Assembly (NCBI RefSeq): GCF_017357225.1 | Contig: NZ_CP071605.1 | Coordinates: 62,001 to 126,000, forward strand | Source: Rhizobium binae | Lineage (GTDB): Bacteria; Pseudomonadota; Alphaproteobacteria; Rhizobiales; Rhizobiaceae | Length of the DNA stretch: 64,000 bases | Direction: 5' to 3' | Shown here: positions 15,709 through 24,259 of the stretch, piece by piece | Position numbering within the stretch: the first letter of the stretch is position 1 | Layout: each line of letters starts with the position of its first letter | Made by a program: the position numbers and the translations under genes | The notes under the pieces: generated by a model | Databases searched by the model: none | Seen by the model: only the letters and a program-made list of their open reading frames with translations | Told to the model about the DNA's origin: nothing

Positions 15709-18222
15709 CTAGCTCGGCAGATACTCCTCGCTCCAGGTTTCGCTGATTGCACCGGAGGCAATCAGCCGATCGATCTCGGCTTCGGTGTAGTTCAGGGTCC
15801 GCAGCACGGTGCGTGTGGACGCTCCGTACTTCTCGGCCGGCGCGACAGCAGTGACCTTGCCGACAGCCGGACGGATGGCGAAGGGATCGAGCTGCGTGAC
15901 CGAGTGCCCGCTCGGATGATCCGGGAAGATCGAGAAGGAATAGCTGCCCCGGTCGGTGCCCGGCGTGCCGTCGGCAATGCGGGCACTGCGGCTGCGGATC
16001 GTTTCGATGTTCTCGCAGAGCGATACGCCGATATCGGCTTCCCGCAGGCGCTGCTGCCAGGTTTCCGCCGGCGCGGTCAGGAAAGCCCCTGCGAGATAGG
16101 CCTCGCGATCGGACGCGGCCATCTCAACAATCCCCCTCAGACCTTCAACCTTGTCAAAGCGCGGAAGATCGGCTTCCGAGGCGCACAAAAGAAGGTGATC
16201 GCCGCCTGCCGTTTCGTAGAGCCGCGACAGGGCATGATAACCCTTGGTGTCGCGACCGGACGGCTCGTCGAAGGGGCCGCGCCCGGCATAGTCGTAGCAG
16301 AACGGTATCTGCGCGAGGCCGGTCAGTGCCGACAGCGAGGTGCGTGGGCGACCGATGACCCCGTTTCTGGATTTTTGGTAGAGAGCGGCGGCAATGCCGA
16401 GCGCCGCGCCAAAGCCGCACATGACGTCGATGGTGCCGACATGGGCATGTTCCTCCGGCGTATCCATCGAGCCGCCGAAGCGCAGCATGATGCCGGTTGC
16501 CGATTGCACGAGGTCGTCATAGCCGAGATAGTCGGTGCGCGGGCCGGTGCGCACGCCGCCAAAGCAATCGAGCTGGCAGAAGATCGCCTTCGGATTGAGC
16601 GCCTTCAGGCTTTCGGCATCGAGCCCCATCGCCTTGACCTGGCGATCGGTCGCGTTCCAGACCACGACATCGACGGAGCGCACCAGTTCCTCGAAGACGA
16701 CACGGCCATCGGGCGAACCGATGTTCAGCAGCACGGACTGTTTGCCCCGCATGTGTGACATGCCGAATATCACGGTATTCCAGCAGTCATAGAGCGGCTT
16801 GGCCGGATCAATCTTGATCACCTCCGCACCGAAGCGGGCGAGATAGGCGACCGAGTGCGGACCGGCGATCACATTGCACAGATCGAGAACTTTGACACCG
16901 TCCAGCCACCCTCCGGGCGCGTCCTTTGCGGGAACCGGCAAAGAAGGACGCGCCATGCCGCCGAGCACTACAAGCGCCTCCTTGGCGGTCCCCCAGCGCC
17001 GAGGCCGTGGCGAAAGCATGGCTTCGGCGCTCTCTTGCAGCCAGGCCATCGGCCCCGGCTGGGTCATGCGGCCCAGGATCGGATCCTCTACCTCGATCAT
17101 GAGACCAGCAGCCCTGGCATGATCGTCGGCGATCCATTCCTCTAGCCAGCGCTGCGGGGCGCCCGGAAACAGCCCTTCCCCGAAGACATGTTCCCATTTG
17201 GCCGCCGTCTTGGTCAGGAAGACTTCCTTCATGCGAGCCGCAATCTTGTCAGCCCAGAATTTCGGGAGCGGATAGACGCCCAGCGAAACGTCCGATGACC
17301 ATTGCGAGACCGGCAGATAGGTGTCTTCCTCCTCGCGCAGCCCCTCGGCCACCAGCTCATCGTAGATGCCCAGAGCTTGCAGGCAGCGCTTCGCATGGTT
17401 CTTGTGGCTGGGGCAGACGACGTAGAACATCCGCCCGTCGGCACACATATAGCTGCGATAGAAGGGATCGAGGAACTCCTGGAGGTCGCCATAGGACATG
17501 TCCATCGGCAGGCCTTCATTGCGCCGGCGTTCGATCTCCCGCTCGCGTTGGGTCTGGTAGCGCGGCGGATAATCGTCGATTAGGATGGAATTGTAGGAGA
17601 GGCCCTCCATGACGGCGCTTGCCAGCGGCACTTCGATATGATCGCCGTGCCCGGTGCGCTCGCGCGCCTGAAGCGCCAGCACTGTCGCGGACGCAGCAAG
17701 CATCGTGCCGTAGGCGGACGAGAGCGGCAGCGGCGAGAAAGACGGGTTGATGCCCATCAGGACGCGATTGAGACCCATATCCGTGAAGACACCGGAGGAG
17801 GCCGCGATTACCGTCTCAAAGGCCCGCCAGTCCCGGCGAAGCTCGTCGTCGGAGGCGAAGCCGGGGATCGACAGGGTGACCAGCTCCGGCCGTGCCTTGC
17901 GGAGCGCCGCAAAATCGATCCCGAGCCGGGCAAGCACGCCAGGGCGGAAATTCTCAACAACAATGTCGGCCTCGGCCACCAGCGTTTTTGCCTCACCCAA
18001 CCCCTGCTCCGTTTTGAGATCGAGGGTGACGATCAGCTTGTTGCGGTTGAGGATGGCGTTGGCGGGGTTGTCCCAGAGAGGACCGCCGGGCGGATCGACA
18101 TGCACGACGGTCGCGCCGAGATCGCCTAGGATCATGGCGACGGCCGGGCCAGCAATATATTGCCCGAAATCAACCACCCGAACGCCGGAAAGCGGAAGCG
18201 CGGAACGTGCGATCGATGTCAT
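15709..18222 (-). CDS. dddD: DMSP CoA-transferase/lyase (DddD-like), tandem class III CoA-transferase
   Basis: An 837-residue protein made of two CaiB/BaiF class III CoA-transferase domains (about 10-400 and 437-830). Most family members have one; the tandem form at this length is characteristic of DddD, which converts DMSP plus acetyl-CoA into dimethyl sulfide and 3-hydroxypropionyl-CoA. In domain 2, HVGTIDVMCGFGAALGIAAAL supplies the catalytic aspartate (D599), close to where I recall it in characterised DddD. Domain 1 has LPLSSAYGTML there and lacks it, as expected. The neighbours, a GMC oxidoreductase (DddA-like) and a betaine-type importer, match known ddd clusters. A different acyl-CoA substrate cannot be excluded from sequence alone. 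Confidence 0.75.
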   Translation of the reverse strand: MTSIARSALPLSGVRVVDFGQYIAGPAVAMILGDLGATVVHVDPPGGPLWDNPANAILNRNKLIVTLDLKTEQGLGEAKTLVAEADIVVENFRPGVLARLGIDFAALRKARPELVTLSIPGFASDDELRRDWRAFETVIAASSGVFTDMGLNRVLMGINPSFSPLPLSSAYGTMLAASATVLALQARERTGHGDHIEVPLASAVMEGLSYNSILIDDYPPRYQTQREREIERRRNEGLPMDMSYGDLQEFLDPFYRSYMCADGRMFYVVCPSHKNHAKRCLQALGIYDELVAEGLREEEDTYLPVSQWSSDVSLGVYPLPKFWADKIAARMKEVFLTKTAAKWEHVFGEGLFPGAPQRWLEEWIADDHARAAGLMIEVEDPILGRMTQPGPMAWLQESAEAMLSPRPRRWGTAKEALVVLGGMARPSLPVPAKDAPGGWLDGVKVLDLCNVIAGPHSVAYLARFGAEVIKIDPAKPLYDCWNTVIFGMSHMRGKQSVLLNIGSPDGRVVFEELVRSVDVVVWNATDRQVKAMGLDAESLKALNPKAIFCQLDCFGGVRTGPRTDYLGYDDLVQSATGIMLRFGGSMDTPEEHAHVGTIDVMCGFGAALGIAAALYQKSRNGVIGRPRTSLSALTGLAQIPFCYDYAGRGPFDEPSGRDTKGYHALSRLYETAGGDHLLLCASEADLPRFDKVEGLRGIVEMAASDREAYLAGAFLTAPAETWQQRLREADIGVSLCENIETIRSRSARIADGTPGTDRGSYSFSIFPDHPSGHSVTQLDPFAIRPAVGKVTAVAPAEKYGASTRTVLRTLNYTEAEIDRLIASGAISETWSEEYLPS

Positions 18223-18246
18223 TGCTCTTATCTCCCCAAGAATTTT

Positions 18247-19935
18247 CTATGTGCGCGCATCAGCGACGATCCAGCCGGTCGCCTTTTCGGCGATCATCAG
18301 CGTCGGCGCATTGGTGTTGCCGCTGGTGATCTTCGGCATGATGCCCGCATCGACGACACGCAGTCCATCGATGCCGCGCACCCGGAGACGGCTGTCCACC
18401 ACTGCCATCGGATCATCGTCGCGGCCCATCTTCGTCGTCCCGACCGGATGAAAAATGGTGTTGGCGATATCGCCCGCCAGCCGCGCCAGTTCGTCGTCGC
18501 TCTGGAACTGCAAGCCCGGCTTCCATTCCTCCGGCTGGTATTTGGCCAATGCCGGCTGCGATACGATCCTGCGCACTTGCCGCAGGCTCTCGGCAGCAAT
18601 TTTGCGATCTTCTTCCGTACTGAGATAGTTCGGCGCAATCGCCGGGGCGTCCGACGCCCTATTCGAGCGAATGCGCACGCTTCCGACGCTGGTCGGGTTG
18701 AGATTGCAGACGCTCGCGGTGAAGGCGGGAATGTTATGCAACGGTTCGCCGAAGGCGTCGAGGCTGAGTGGTTGGACGTGATATTCCAGGTTGGCATAGG
18801 CCTGGCCATCGTCCGAACGGGTGAAAGCGCCGAGCTGCGAGGGCGACATGCTCATGGGGCCGCTGCGTTTCAGAACATATTCCAGCCCGATCATCGCCTT
18901 GCCGAATAGGCTGTTGGCGAGCGTGTTCAGCGTCTTCGCATTGCCGACCTTGAAAACCGCGCGGATCTGCAAATGGTCTTGAAGATTTTCCCCGACGCCC
19001 GGCAAGTCATGCACAACCTCGATGCCATGACGCTTTAGCAATCCGGCGGGGCCGATACCTGACAGTTGTAGGATTTGCGGCGAACCGACTGCGCCTGCGG
19101 ACAGGATGACCTCCCTGCGGGCACGGACCTCTGCGCTCTGCCCCTGCCGCTGGAGCACGACTCCGGCGCAACGCTTACGGCCGGAACTGTCGGTTTCAAC
19201 GATCAGCCGTTCGACATGGGTCTGCGTCCAGATTGTTAGATTCGAACGGTTCTTCGCGGGACGCAAAAAAGCCTTCGACGTGTTCCAGCGCCAGCCGGAC
19301 CGCTGGTTGACCTCGAAGTAGCCGACGCCCTCGTTGTCGCCGCTGTTGAAATCGTCGGAGCGCGGGATACCGGCCTCGACGGCAGCCTCGGCGAAGGATT
19401 CCAGGATATCCCATTTGAGCCGCTGCTTCTCAATCCGCCATTCGCCGCCGTGGCCGTGCATGTCGGAGAATCGGCTATTGCCGCCAGTCTTCGGGTCCGC
19501 GCCATTGTCCATCCGGTAATGATCCTCATGCGCCTTGAAATCAGGCAGGCAATTCTGCCAGGACCAAGCGTCATCGCCGGTCTCCGCCGCCCAGCCATCG
19601 AAGTCGCGCGCCTGGCCGCGCATATAGATCATGCCGTTGATCGACGAGCAGCCACCGAGAGTCTTGCCGCGCGGATAGCGCAGCGACCGACCGTTCAGCC
19701 CGGCATCCGGCTCGGTCTTGAATAGCCAATCGGTGCGGGGATTACCGATGCAATAGAGATAGCCGACGGGGATATGGATCCAGGGATAGTCGTCCTTGCG
19801 ACCGGCTTCCAGCAACAGGACACGCATCGTTGGATCGCGGCTGAGGCGATTGGCTAGCAGGCAGCCCGCGGAGCCTCCGCCGATGATGATATAGTCAAAA
19901 ATGTCGTTGGCGAGATGCGATGCACGGCGGGTCAT
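18247..19935 (-). CDS. GMC-family FAD alcohol dehydrogenase (choline-dehydrogenase/DddA-like)
   Basis: A 562-residue glucose-methanol-choline oxidoreductase. It shows the FAD motif YIIIGGGSAGCLLANRLS, GMC signature 1 (PRGKTLGGCSSINGMIY), signature 2 (GAVGSPQILQLSGIGP) and the C-terminal catalytic region FHPVGTTKMGRDDDPM with SGNTNAPTLMIAEKA. ATG 19935 is chosen; a TTG 36 bp upstream is also in frame. The gap to the DddD-like gene is only 24 bp. In ddd operons a GMC enzyme (DddA) oxidises 3-hydroxypropionate to malonate semialdehyde, which fits here. Choline dehydrogenase is the main alternative, but no betaine aldehyde dehydrogenase is adjacent. Confidence 0.8.
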   Translation of the reverse strand: MTRRASHLANDIFDYIIIGGGSAGCLLANRLSRDPTMRVLLLEAGRKDDYPWIHIPVGYLYCIGNPRTDWLFKTEPDAGLNGRSLRYPRGKTLGGCSSINGMIYMRGQARDFDGWAAETGDDAWSWQNCLPDFKAHEDHYRMDNGADPKTGGNSRFSDMHGHGGEWRIEKQRLKWDILESFAEAAVEAGIPRSDDFNSGDNEGVGYFEVNQRSGWRWNTSKAFLRPAKNRSNLTIWTQTHVERLIVETDSSGRKRCAGVVLQRQGQSAEVRARREVILSAGAVGSPQILQLSGIGPAGLLKRHGIEVVHDLPGVGENLQDHLQIRAVFKVGNAKTLNTLANSLFGKAMIGLEYVLKRSGPMSMSPSQLGAFTRSDDGQAYANLEYHVQPLSLDAFGEPLHNIPAFTASVCNLNPTSVGSVRIRSNRASDAPAIAPNYLSTEEDRKIAAESLRQVRRIVSQPALAKYQPEEWKPGLQFQSDDELARLAGDIANTIFHPVGTTKMGRDDDPMAVVDSRLRVRGIDGLRVVDAGIMPKITSGNTNAPTLMIAEKATGWIVADART

Positions 19936-20095
19936 GGGCTCGCCCGCCTGCTGCGATGAAGCACCGCACAATCATAAGATTCGACGATTTGCCGTGGCAC
20001 TTTAGCCTCCTCCTCACCTCTATTTTCAGGAATAGCGGAGGAGCGGCGCGGAAATCCAATGACAAATAGCACAACGCATTATAAATAGAATTAAT

Positions 20096-21022
20096 ATGAT
20101 TCAGTCGATTGACCTCAGAACCTTGAAGGCATTCGCCACAGTCGCGCGCGAGGGCAACGTCACGCGCGCCGCGGAGCGATTGCACATCACCCAGCCTGCC
20201 GTTACCCTGCAATTGAAGCGCCTTGCCGCCGATACCGGGCTCACCTTGTTCCGACGGACCTCCACTGGTCTGGAGCTGACGCAGGAGGGGGCTCTCCTTG
20301 CTGCCAAGGCCGAGCAGGTCTTGGCAGCACTCACGGATTTTGGGCAGACGGCCGGGCATTTGGCAACACGCGTGCGGGGGAAACTCCGGATCGGCACCAT
20401 CATCGACCCGGAGTTCACACGCTTGGGTGCGTTTCTGAAGGCGTTGATCGAAAGTGGGCCAGGCATCGAGACGACGCTGCGTCATGGCATGAGCGGCGAT
20501 GTGCCCGAAGGGCTTCGGCGAAATGAACTCGATGCCGGATTCTTCCTAGGAGACCCAAGGGACTACGATCCTGCAGCCGAGCTTTCTGACGAAAGTGCCA
20601 CCAAACTGTTTTATGGCAGCGAACTGGCACAACTGACCTATCGCGTCGTTGCCCCGCCGTCACTTGCAAGCTTCGTCCGTGGTGCGGATTGGGTACAGTT
20701 GGCATCACTGCCATGGATCGGCACACCGCCCGCCTCGGTGCACAACCGGCTGCTGGCGCGCCTGTTCACCGATCTTGGCCTGCGCCAGAACATCGTCTCC
20801 CAGGTTGATCAGGAAGCGTCGATGGTCGCCATGGTCCGCACGGGCGTTGGCTTGAGCCTCTGCCGCGAGTCGATCGCTCTCCACGAACAACAGGCCCACG
20901 GGCTCTTCATCGCCGATGCGGTGAAAATTTCGACGACATTGAGCTTCATATGCATGGAAGCTCGTAGGGGTGATCCCACCGTTGTGGCCGCATTTGATGC
21001 AATCAGACGTGTTTGGGGTTGA
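20096..21022 (+). CDS. LysR-family transcriptional regulator
   Basis: A 308-residue LysR regulator. The N-terminal winged helix-turn-helix is clear (LRTLKAFATVAREGNVTRAA, HITQPAVTLQLKRLA) and is followed by a two-lobed periplasmic-binding-protein-like effector domain. It reads divergently from the GMC-dddD-proXWV operon across 160 bp. Its start ATG lies in a very AT-rich stretch (20070-20096) without a good ribosome site, which may also hold its binding site. By position it should activate the divergent operon in response to DMSP or a metabolite such as 3-hydroxypropionate or acrylate; this is inferred. Confidence 0.88.
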   Translation: MIQSIDLRTLKAFATVAREGNVTRAAERLHITQPAVTLQLKRLAADTGLTLFRRTSTGLELTQEGALLAAKAEQVLAALTDFGQTAGHLATRVRGKLRIGTIIDPEFTRLGAFLKALIESGPGIETTLRHGMSGDVPEGLRRNELDAGFFLGDPRDYDPAAELSDESATKLFYGSELAQLTYRVVAPPSLASFVRGADWVQLASLPWIGTPPASVHNRLLARLFTDLGLRQNIVSQVDQEASMVAMVRTGVGLSLCRESIALHEQQAHGLFIADAVKISTTLSFICMEARRGDPTVVAAFDAIRRVWG

Positions 21023-21262
21023 GCAGATCAAATTCGCTGAGCATTCTCGCACACGGGCTTGGAGTGAACCCATCGGACCACGGGACACGGAAAAACTGAT
21101 ACGCTCTGTGGGCATCATTGGGAGAAGGCTCATAAAGTCCCGAGGAGCATATCGACGGCACCTCGACACCGTTCAAGCCGCAGCAGGAGCCCTCGCCGGC
21201 CACCATCCTGCTCGATCTCGTAGACGCCAAGCACCGGTGTTTCGGTGAAGCAGGCGCCCTTA

Positions 21263-21575
21263 CGGCTGGCCCCCGTCAGCCGCGCCGTAGACTTGTCCCG
21301 TGGCGTAGCTCGCCTGCGGGTCTGGGAGCTGTACGCAGATGATGCGAGTTCCGCGGGCTGACGGGACGACCCATCGGGGTCTCTTCGCCGTACTTCCCCA
21401 GCTTCTCCATCGTCGCTCCGCCGCTGACTTGGCGCGTCGTCGAGATCGGACCAGGCGCGGCGCCGTTAACGCGAACATCCTTCGGACCAAGCTGCCTTGC
21501 CATCAATTTGGTGAAGTTCATCATTGCCGCCTTGGTCATCGCGTAGTCGACGAGGTATTTCGACGGGTCGAAGGC
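21263..21575 (-). pseudogene. C-terminal fragment of an SDR (YghA/glucose dehydrogenase type), frameshifted
   Basis: The minus strand reads FDPSKYLVDYAMTKAAMMNF (with the Tyr-Lys pair of the SDR active site), then VRVNGAAPGPI, QVSGGATMEKLG and TPMGRP. After a frameshift near 21390 it resumes as DPQASYATGQVYGAADGG, the usual SDR ending. The whole nucleotide-binding half is missing. Below it, about 21165-21262, a short stretch (TPVLGVYEIEQDG) may be another fragment, too weak to name. Confidence 0.6.
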
Positions 21576-21744
21576 GCGCGCGATGCGGTAAAGAAGGAGG
21601 CCTGCGAGAGCCGGAAGCGGCTGCCACGAGATCGTGGCTAGCCATACCACCCATCGGAACTCGAAAAGCTACCTCGAGAGAGGAGCCGACGGAACCATCA
21701 TAGGTGACCAATTTCGACCCATATCCAGCCTCTCAACCTCGCTG

Positions 21745-21948
21745 TCAGGCTTCCTGTGGATGGGGTTGCGAAGGACGCAGCCGATCGATCTCGACTTCGA
21801 CCACGTCTCCCGGCTTCATCCAAAGTGGCGGATTGCGCTTAGTGCCGACGCCACCCGGTGTACCACTGACAATGACGTCGCCGGCATCGAGGCGCGTAAA
21901 GGCTGAGCAATATTCGATCTGGCGGGCGATATCGGAGATCATTCCCAA
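21745..21948 (-). pseudogene. C-terminal fragment of a fumarylacetoacetate-hydrolase-family gene
   Basis: This frame (IEYCSAFTRLDAGDVIVSGT, then KRNPPLWMKPGDVVEVEID) is nearly the same as the last 65 residues of the intact FAH gene at 25380-26225. Residues upstream of about 21945 no longer match. It is a truncated paralogue, either from a duplication of the neighbouring operon or from an incoming related operon. Confidence 0.7.
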
Positions 21949-21959
21949 GGAGTCGCCTT

Positions 21960-22348
21960 AGCCACGCGCTTGATCGCGGCAGACGATCGACGTGCCGGCC
22001 GGCTCGTCGAACTGCTTGAAACCGATGTCCGCCTCAGCGGTCATTGTTTTGTCGGGGCGCGCGAGCGTTGGAACGAGGTGACACAGGCTCGTTTCAGAAC
22101 GTGGATACAGCAGGCGATAACCGCAACGACGGGAGGTCATTCGCCTGGTGGAGGCGCCGTGGATTAAAGCACGTCGGCCCCTGTTCAGCCGTTAAAAAAC
22201 GCGGAATGCGCACGTAGAGGAGCGGTGGCCACTTGCGATGAAATCCTTGCAGTTGAGAGCGGAGTAGAAACCAAGATCCAGCAAAAGTAGTGCCTATGGC
22301 GACTGCCCTCTCACTCGCGACGCCTTTCGAATCCTGGCACCCTGGAGG
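21960..22348. other. Gene-free debris between FAH fragment and TRAP operon
   Basis: No recognisable gene. A minus-strand frame at 21958-22140 (LVPTLARPDKTMTAEADIG, FDEPAGTSIVC) is protein-like but I cannot place it. Together with the SDR and FAH fragments this region looks like accumulated remnants. Confidence 0.4.
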
Positions 22349-22373
22349 TGGTCGGTAGCGACGCTACCGACCA
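22349..22373. terminator. Perfect hairpin just after the dctM stop
   Basis: TGGTCGGTAGCG and its reverse complement, 12 bp each, around a single A, ending 5 bp from the stop codon of the last TRAP gene. It probably ends the long minus-strand operon, although no T-run follows. Confidence 0.55.
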
Positions 22374-22377
22374 ATCT

Positions 22378-23679
22378 TCAATACAGCAGCATCGGCAGCC
22401 AGAGTGCAATCTGCGGAAAGGCGAACAGCAGCAGGATTAGCGCGAAGGGCGCCAGCAGGAAGGGCAGGATCGCCACGTAAAGCTGCTTGATCTTGATGTC
22501 GGGCGCTTGCGCCTGAATGATGAAGAGGTTCATGCCGACCGGCGGATGGATGAGGCCCAGTTCCACCACAATGACGACGATGATCGCAAACCAGATCGGG
22601 TCATAGCCGAAGCTCATGACAACCGGCAGGAAGACGGGCACCGTGATCAGCACCATGCCGATGCCTTCGAGGAAGCATCCCATCAGGATGTACATAACGA
22701 TGATCAGGGCCATGACGGCCCACGGCGCCAGATGCAGCGCCTGGGCGCCGGCGAGGAGCAGATCGGGCAGCTTCGTCTGGACGATGAAGTTTGCGAAGAT
22801 CGTGGCGCCGATGATGATCGTGAACAGCACGCAACTGGTGATCACAGTCACTTTCAGCGCATGCGCCAGTCCCTGCAGGGTCAGCCGCCGGCCGAGGAAG
22901 CCGAGCAGGATCGCGCCGAAGGCGCCGACCGCTGCGGCCTCGTTCGGAGAGAAGACACCGGCATAAATGCCGCCAATCGTCGCGATGAAAAGCACAAGGA
23001 ACTGCCACGGGTCCTTCAGCGCCAGCAACCGGTCCTTGAGAGTTGCCGGCGGGTCGACCGGCACATTGTCCTTCTGGCGCCGGGCAACGATGAGGGCGAC
23101 GAGAACATAGAGCAACATCAACAGAATGCCCGGCAGCAGCGCGGCGGCAAAGAGTTGCGGCAAGGGCTGTTCGGAGATCGCCGCATAGATCACCAGAATG
23201 ATCGAAGGCGGGATCAGGATGCCGAGGCTGCCGCCGGCGGCGACCGATGCGGTGGCAAGACCGTCATCGTAACCGGCTTCGCGCATTTCCGGCAGGGATA
23301 TCCGCGTCATGGTCGCCGCCGTCGCGACCGACGATCCGCACACGGCGCCGAACGCGCCCGATGCCCCGATCGTCGCCACAGCCAGGCCGCCCGGAATGCC
23401 GGACAGGATGACGCGCGCCGCCTTGAACAGTTCGGCCGACAGGCGGCTGTTCGTCGCCACCTCGCCCATCAGGATGAACAGGGGAATGACCGACAGGCCG
23501 TAGTTGGAAGCCGTATCGAAGGCATTGGTTCCGGTGACGGCGGCCGCCACCGGCAGGCGCGACAGCAAGGTGTTGCCGGCGATGCCACAGATGAGAAGAG
23601 CGATCCACACCGGCATTCTGAGAAACAGGATGCCGAACATGAAGAGAACGACGAACAGGCCGATCAGCGAGGCACTCAT
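22378..23679 (-). CDS. dctM: TRAP transporter large permease (DctM family)
   Basis: A 433-residue membrane protein with about twelve hydrophobic segments, the usual DctM length. Family hallmarks include FILMGEVATNSRLSAELFKAA, GASGAFGAVCGSSVATAATM and GGSLGILIPPSIILVIYA. It carries the ion-coupled transport path and pairs with the small subunit, whose stop overlaps its start by 4 bp. It is the last gene of the amidohydrolase-VOC-hydroxylase-FAH-TRAP operon, so it probably imports the aromatic acid those enzymes degrade. Confidence 0.92.
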   Translation of the reverse strand: MSASLIGLFVVLFMFGILFLRMPVWIALLICGIAGNTLLSRLPVAAAVTGTNAFDTASNYGLSVIPLFILMGEVATNSRLSAELFKAARVILSGIPGGLAVATIGASGAFGAVCGSSVATAATMTRISLPEMREAGYDDGLATASVAAGGSLGILIPPSIILVIYAAISEQPLPQLFAAALLPGILLMLLYVLVALIVARRQKDNVPVDPPATLKDRLLALKDPWQFLVLFIATIGGIYAGVFSPNEAAAVGAFGAILLGFLGRRLTLQGLAHALKVTVITSCVLFTIIIGATIFANFIVQTKLPDLLLAGAQALHLAPWAVMALIIVMYILMGCFLEGIGMVLITVPVFLPVVMSFGYDPIWFAIIVVIVVELGLIHPPVGMNLFIIQAQAPDIKIKQLYVAILPFLLAPFALILLLFAFPQIALWLPMLLY

Positions 23680-24197
23680 AGCGCACCCTCGCTGTCCAGC
23701 GATCCGCCGTCTGCGGACCCCGTCCCGAAAAGAACCGCGATTGCGGCAATGATGCTGTTGAACAGGCCAAACAGGGCGAACGTCCAGATGATCCAGACGG
23801 GGAAATTCAGCTCCAGCTTTATATCGCCGAAGTCATAGGCGTTACGGGCCGGCTTCAGCATCGACCAGAACATGAAGCAGAGCACCACGACGGCGGCGAT
23901 GGCCGCGACGGACTTCATGACCCGGACCAGCCGTTCGGGCACGATGCCGTCGATCAGGTCTATGACGATCTGGTGACCCTCCAGAATGACGGCGGGCAGC
24001 GCGAAATAGATGCTGATCAGCAGGCTGATCTCGATGGTGTCGTAGACACCGCGGATCGGCGCGTTGAAGACATAGCGCATGAAGACATCGGCAACGGTGA
24101 TGAGCATCATCGCCACGAGCGCAAGAATGGGTATGACGAGGAGCAGGCGAAAGTACCGCTCCAGGAGCCGCGAAAATCCGGCTGACGACACTGACAT
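23676..24197 (-). CDS. dctQ: TRAP transporter small permease (DctQ family)
   Basis: A 173-residue protein with four predicted membrane segments (LLLVIPILALVAMMLITVADVFMR motif split across the first, then YDTIEISLLISIYFALPAV). It is followed by the conserved EGHQIVIDLIDG and a C-terminal helix. GAGGAGG precedes ATG 24197. It forms a complex with the large permease, overlapping its start by 4 bp. A stem-loop separates it from the binding-protein gene upstream. Confidence 0.9.
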   Translation of the reverse strand: MSVSSAGFSRLLERYFRLLLVIPILALVAMMLITVADVFMRYVFNAPIRGVYDTIEISLLISIYFALPAVILEGHQIVIDLIDGIVPERLVRVMKSVAAIAAVVVLCFMFWSMLKPARNAYDFGDIKLELNFPVWIIWTFALFGLFNSIIAAIAVLFGTGSADGGSLDSEGAL

Positions 24198-24222
24198 TAG
24201 CTGGCCTCCTCAAGCAGCGTGG

Positions 24223-24252
24223 AGCCGCGCCACCCGATGAGGCGGCGCGGCT
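24223..24252 (-). terminator. Stem-loop between dctP and dctQ
   Basis: AGCCGCGCC and GGCGCGGCT form a perfect 9-bp stem with a 12-base loop right after the dctP stop. As with the ABC operon at 5938, a hairpin after the binding-protein gene would favour excess binding protein. Confidence 0.5.
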
Positions 24253-24259
24253 ATCGATC

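Noticed and set aside
14584..16758. A 724-codon open frame on the plus strand
   Set aside because: It is antisense to proX and the DddD-like gene, has arginine- and glycine-rich composition with no family features, and arises from the high GC of the true genes.
21958..22140. A 60-codon minus-strand frame with protein-like wording
   Set aside because: Too short, with no ribosome site and no family match; treated as debris.
22507..23838. A 443-codon open frame on the plus strand
   Set aside because: Mirror of the dctM membrane protein; rich in Asp, His, Gln and Arg as expected from antisense of hydrophobic codons.
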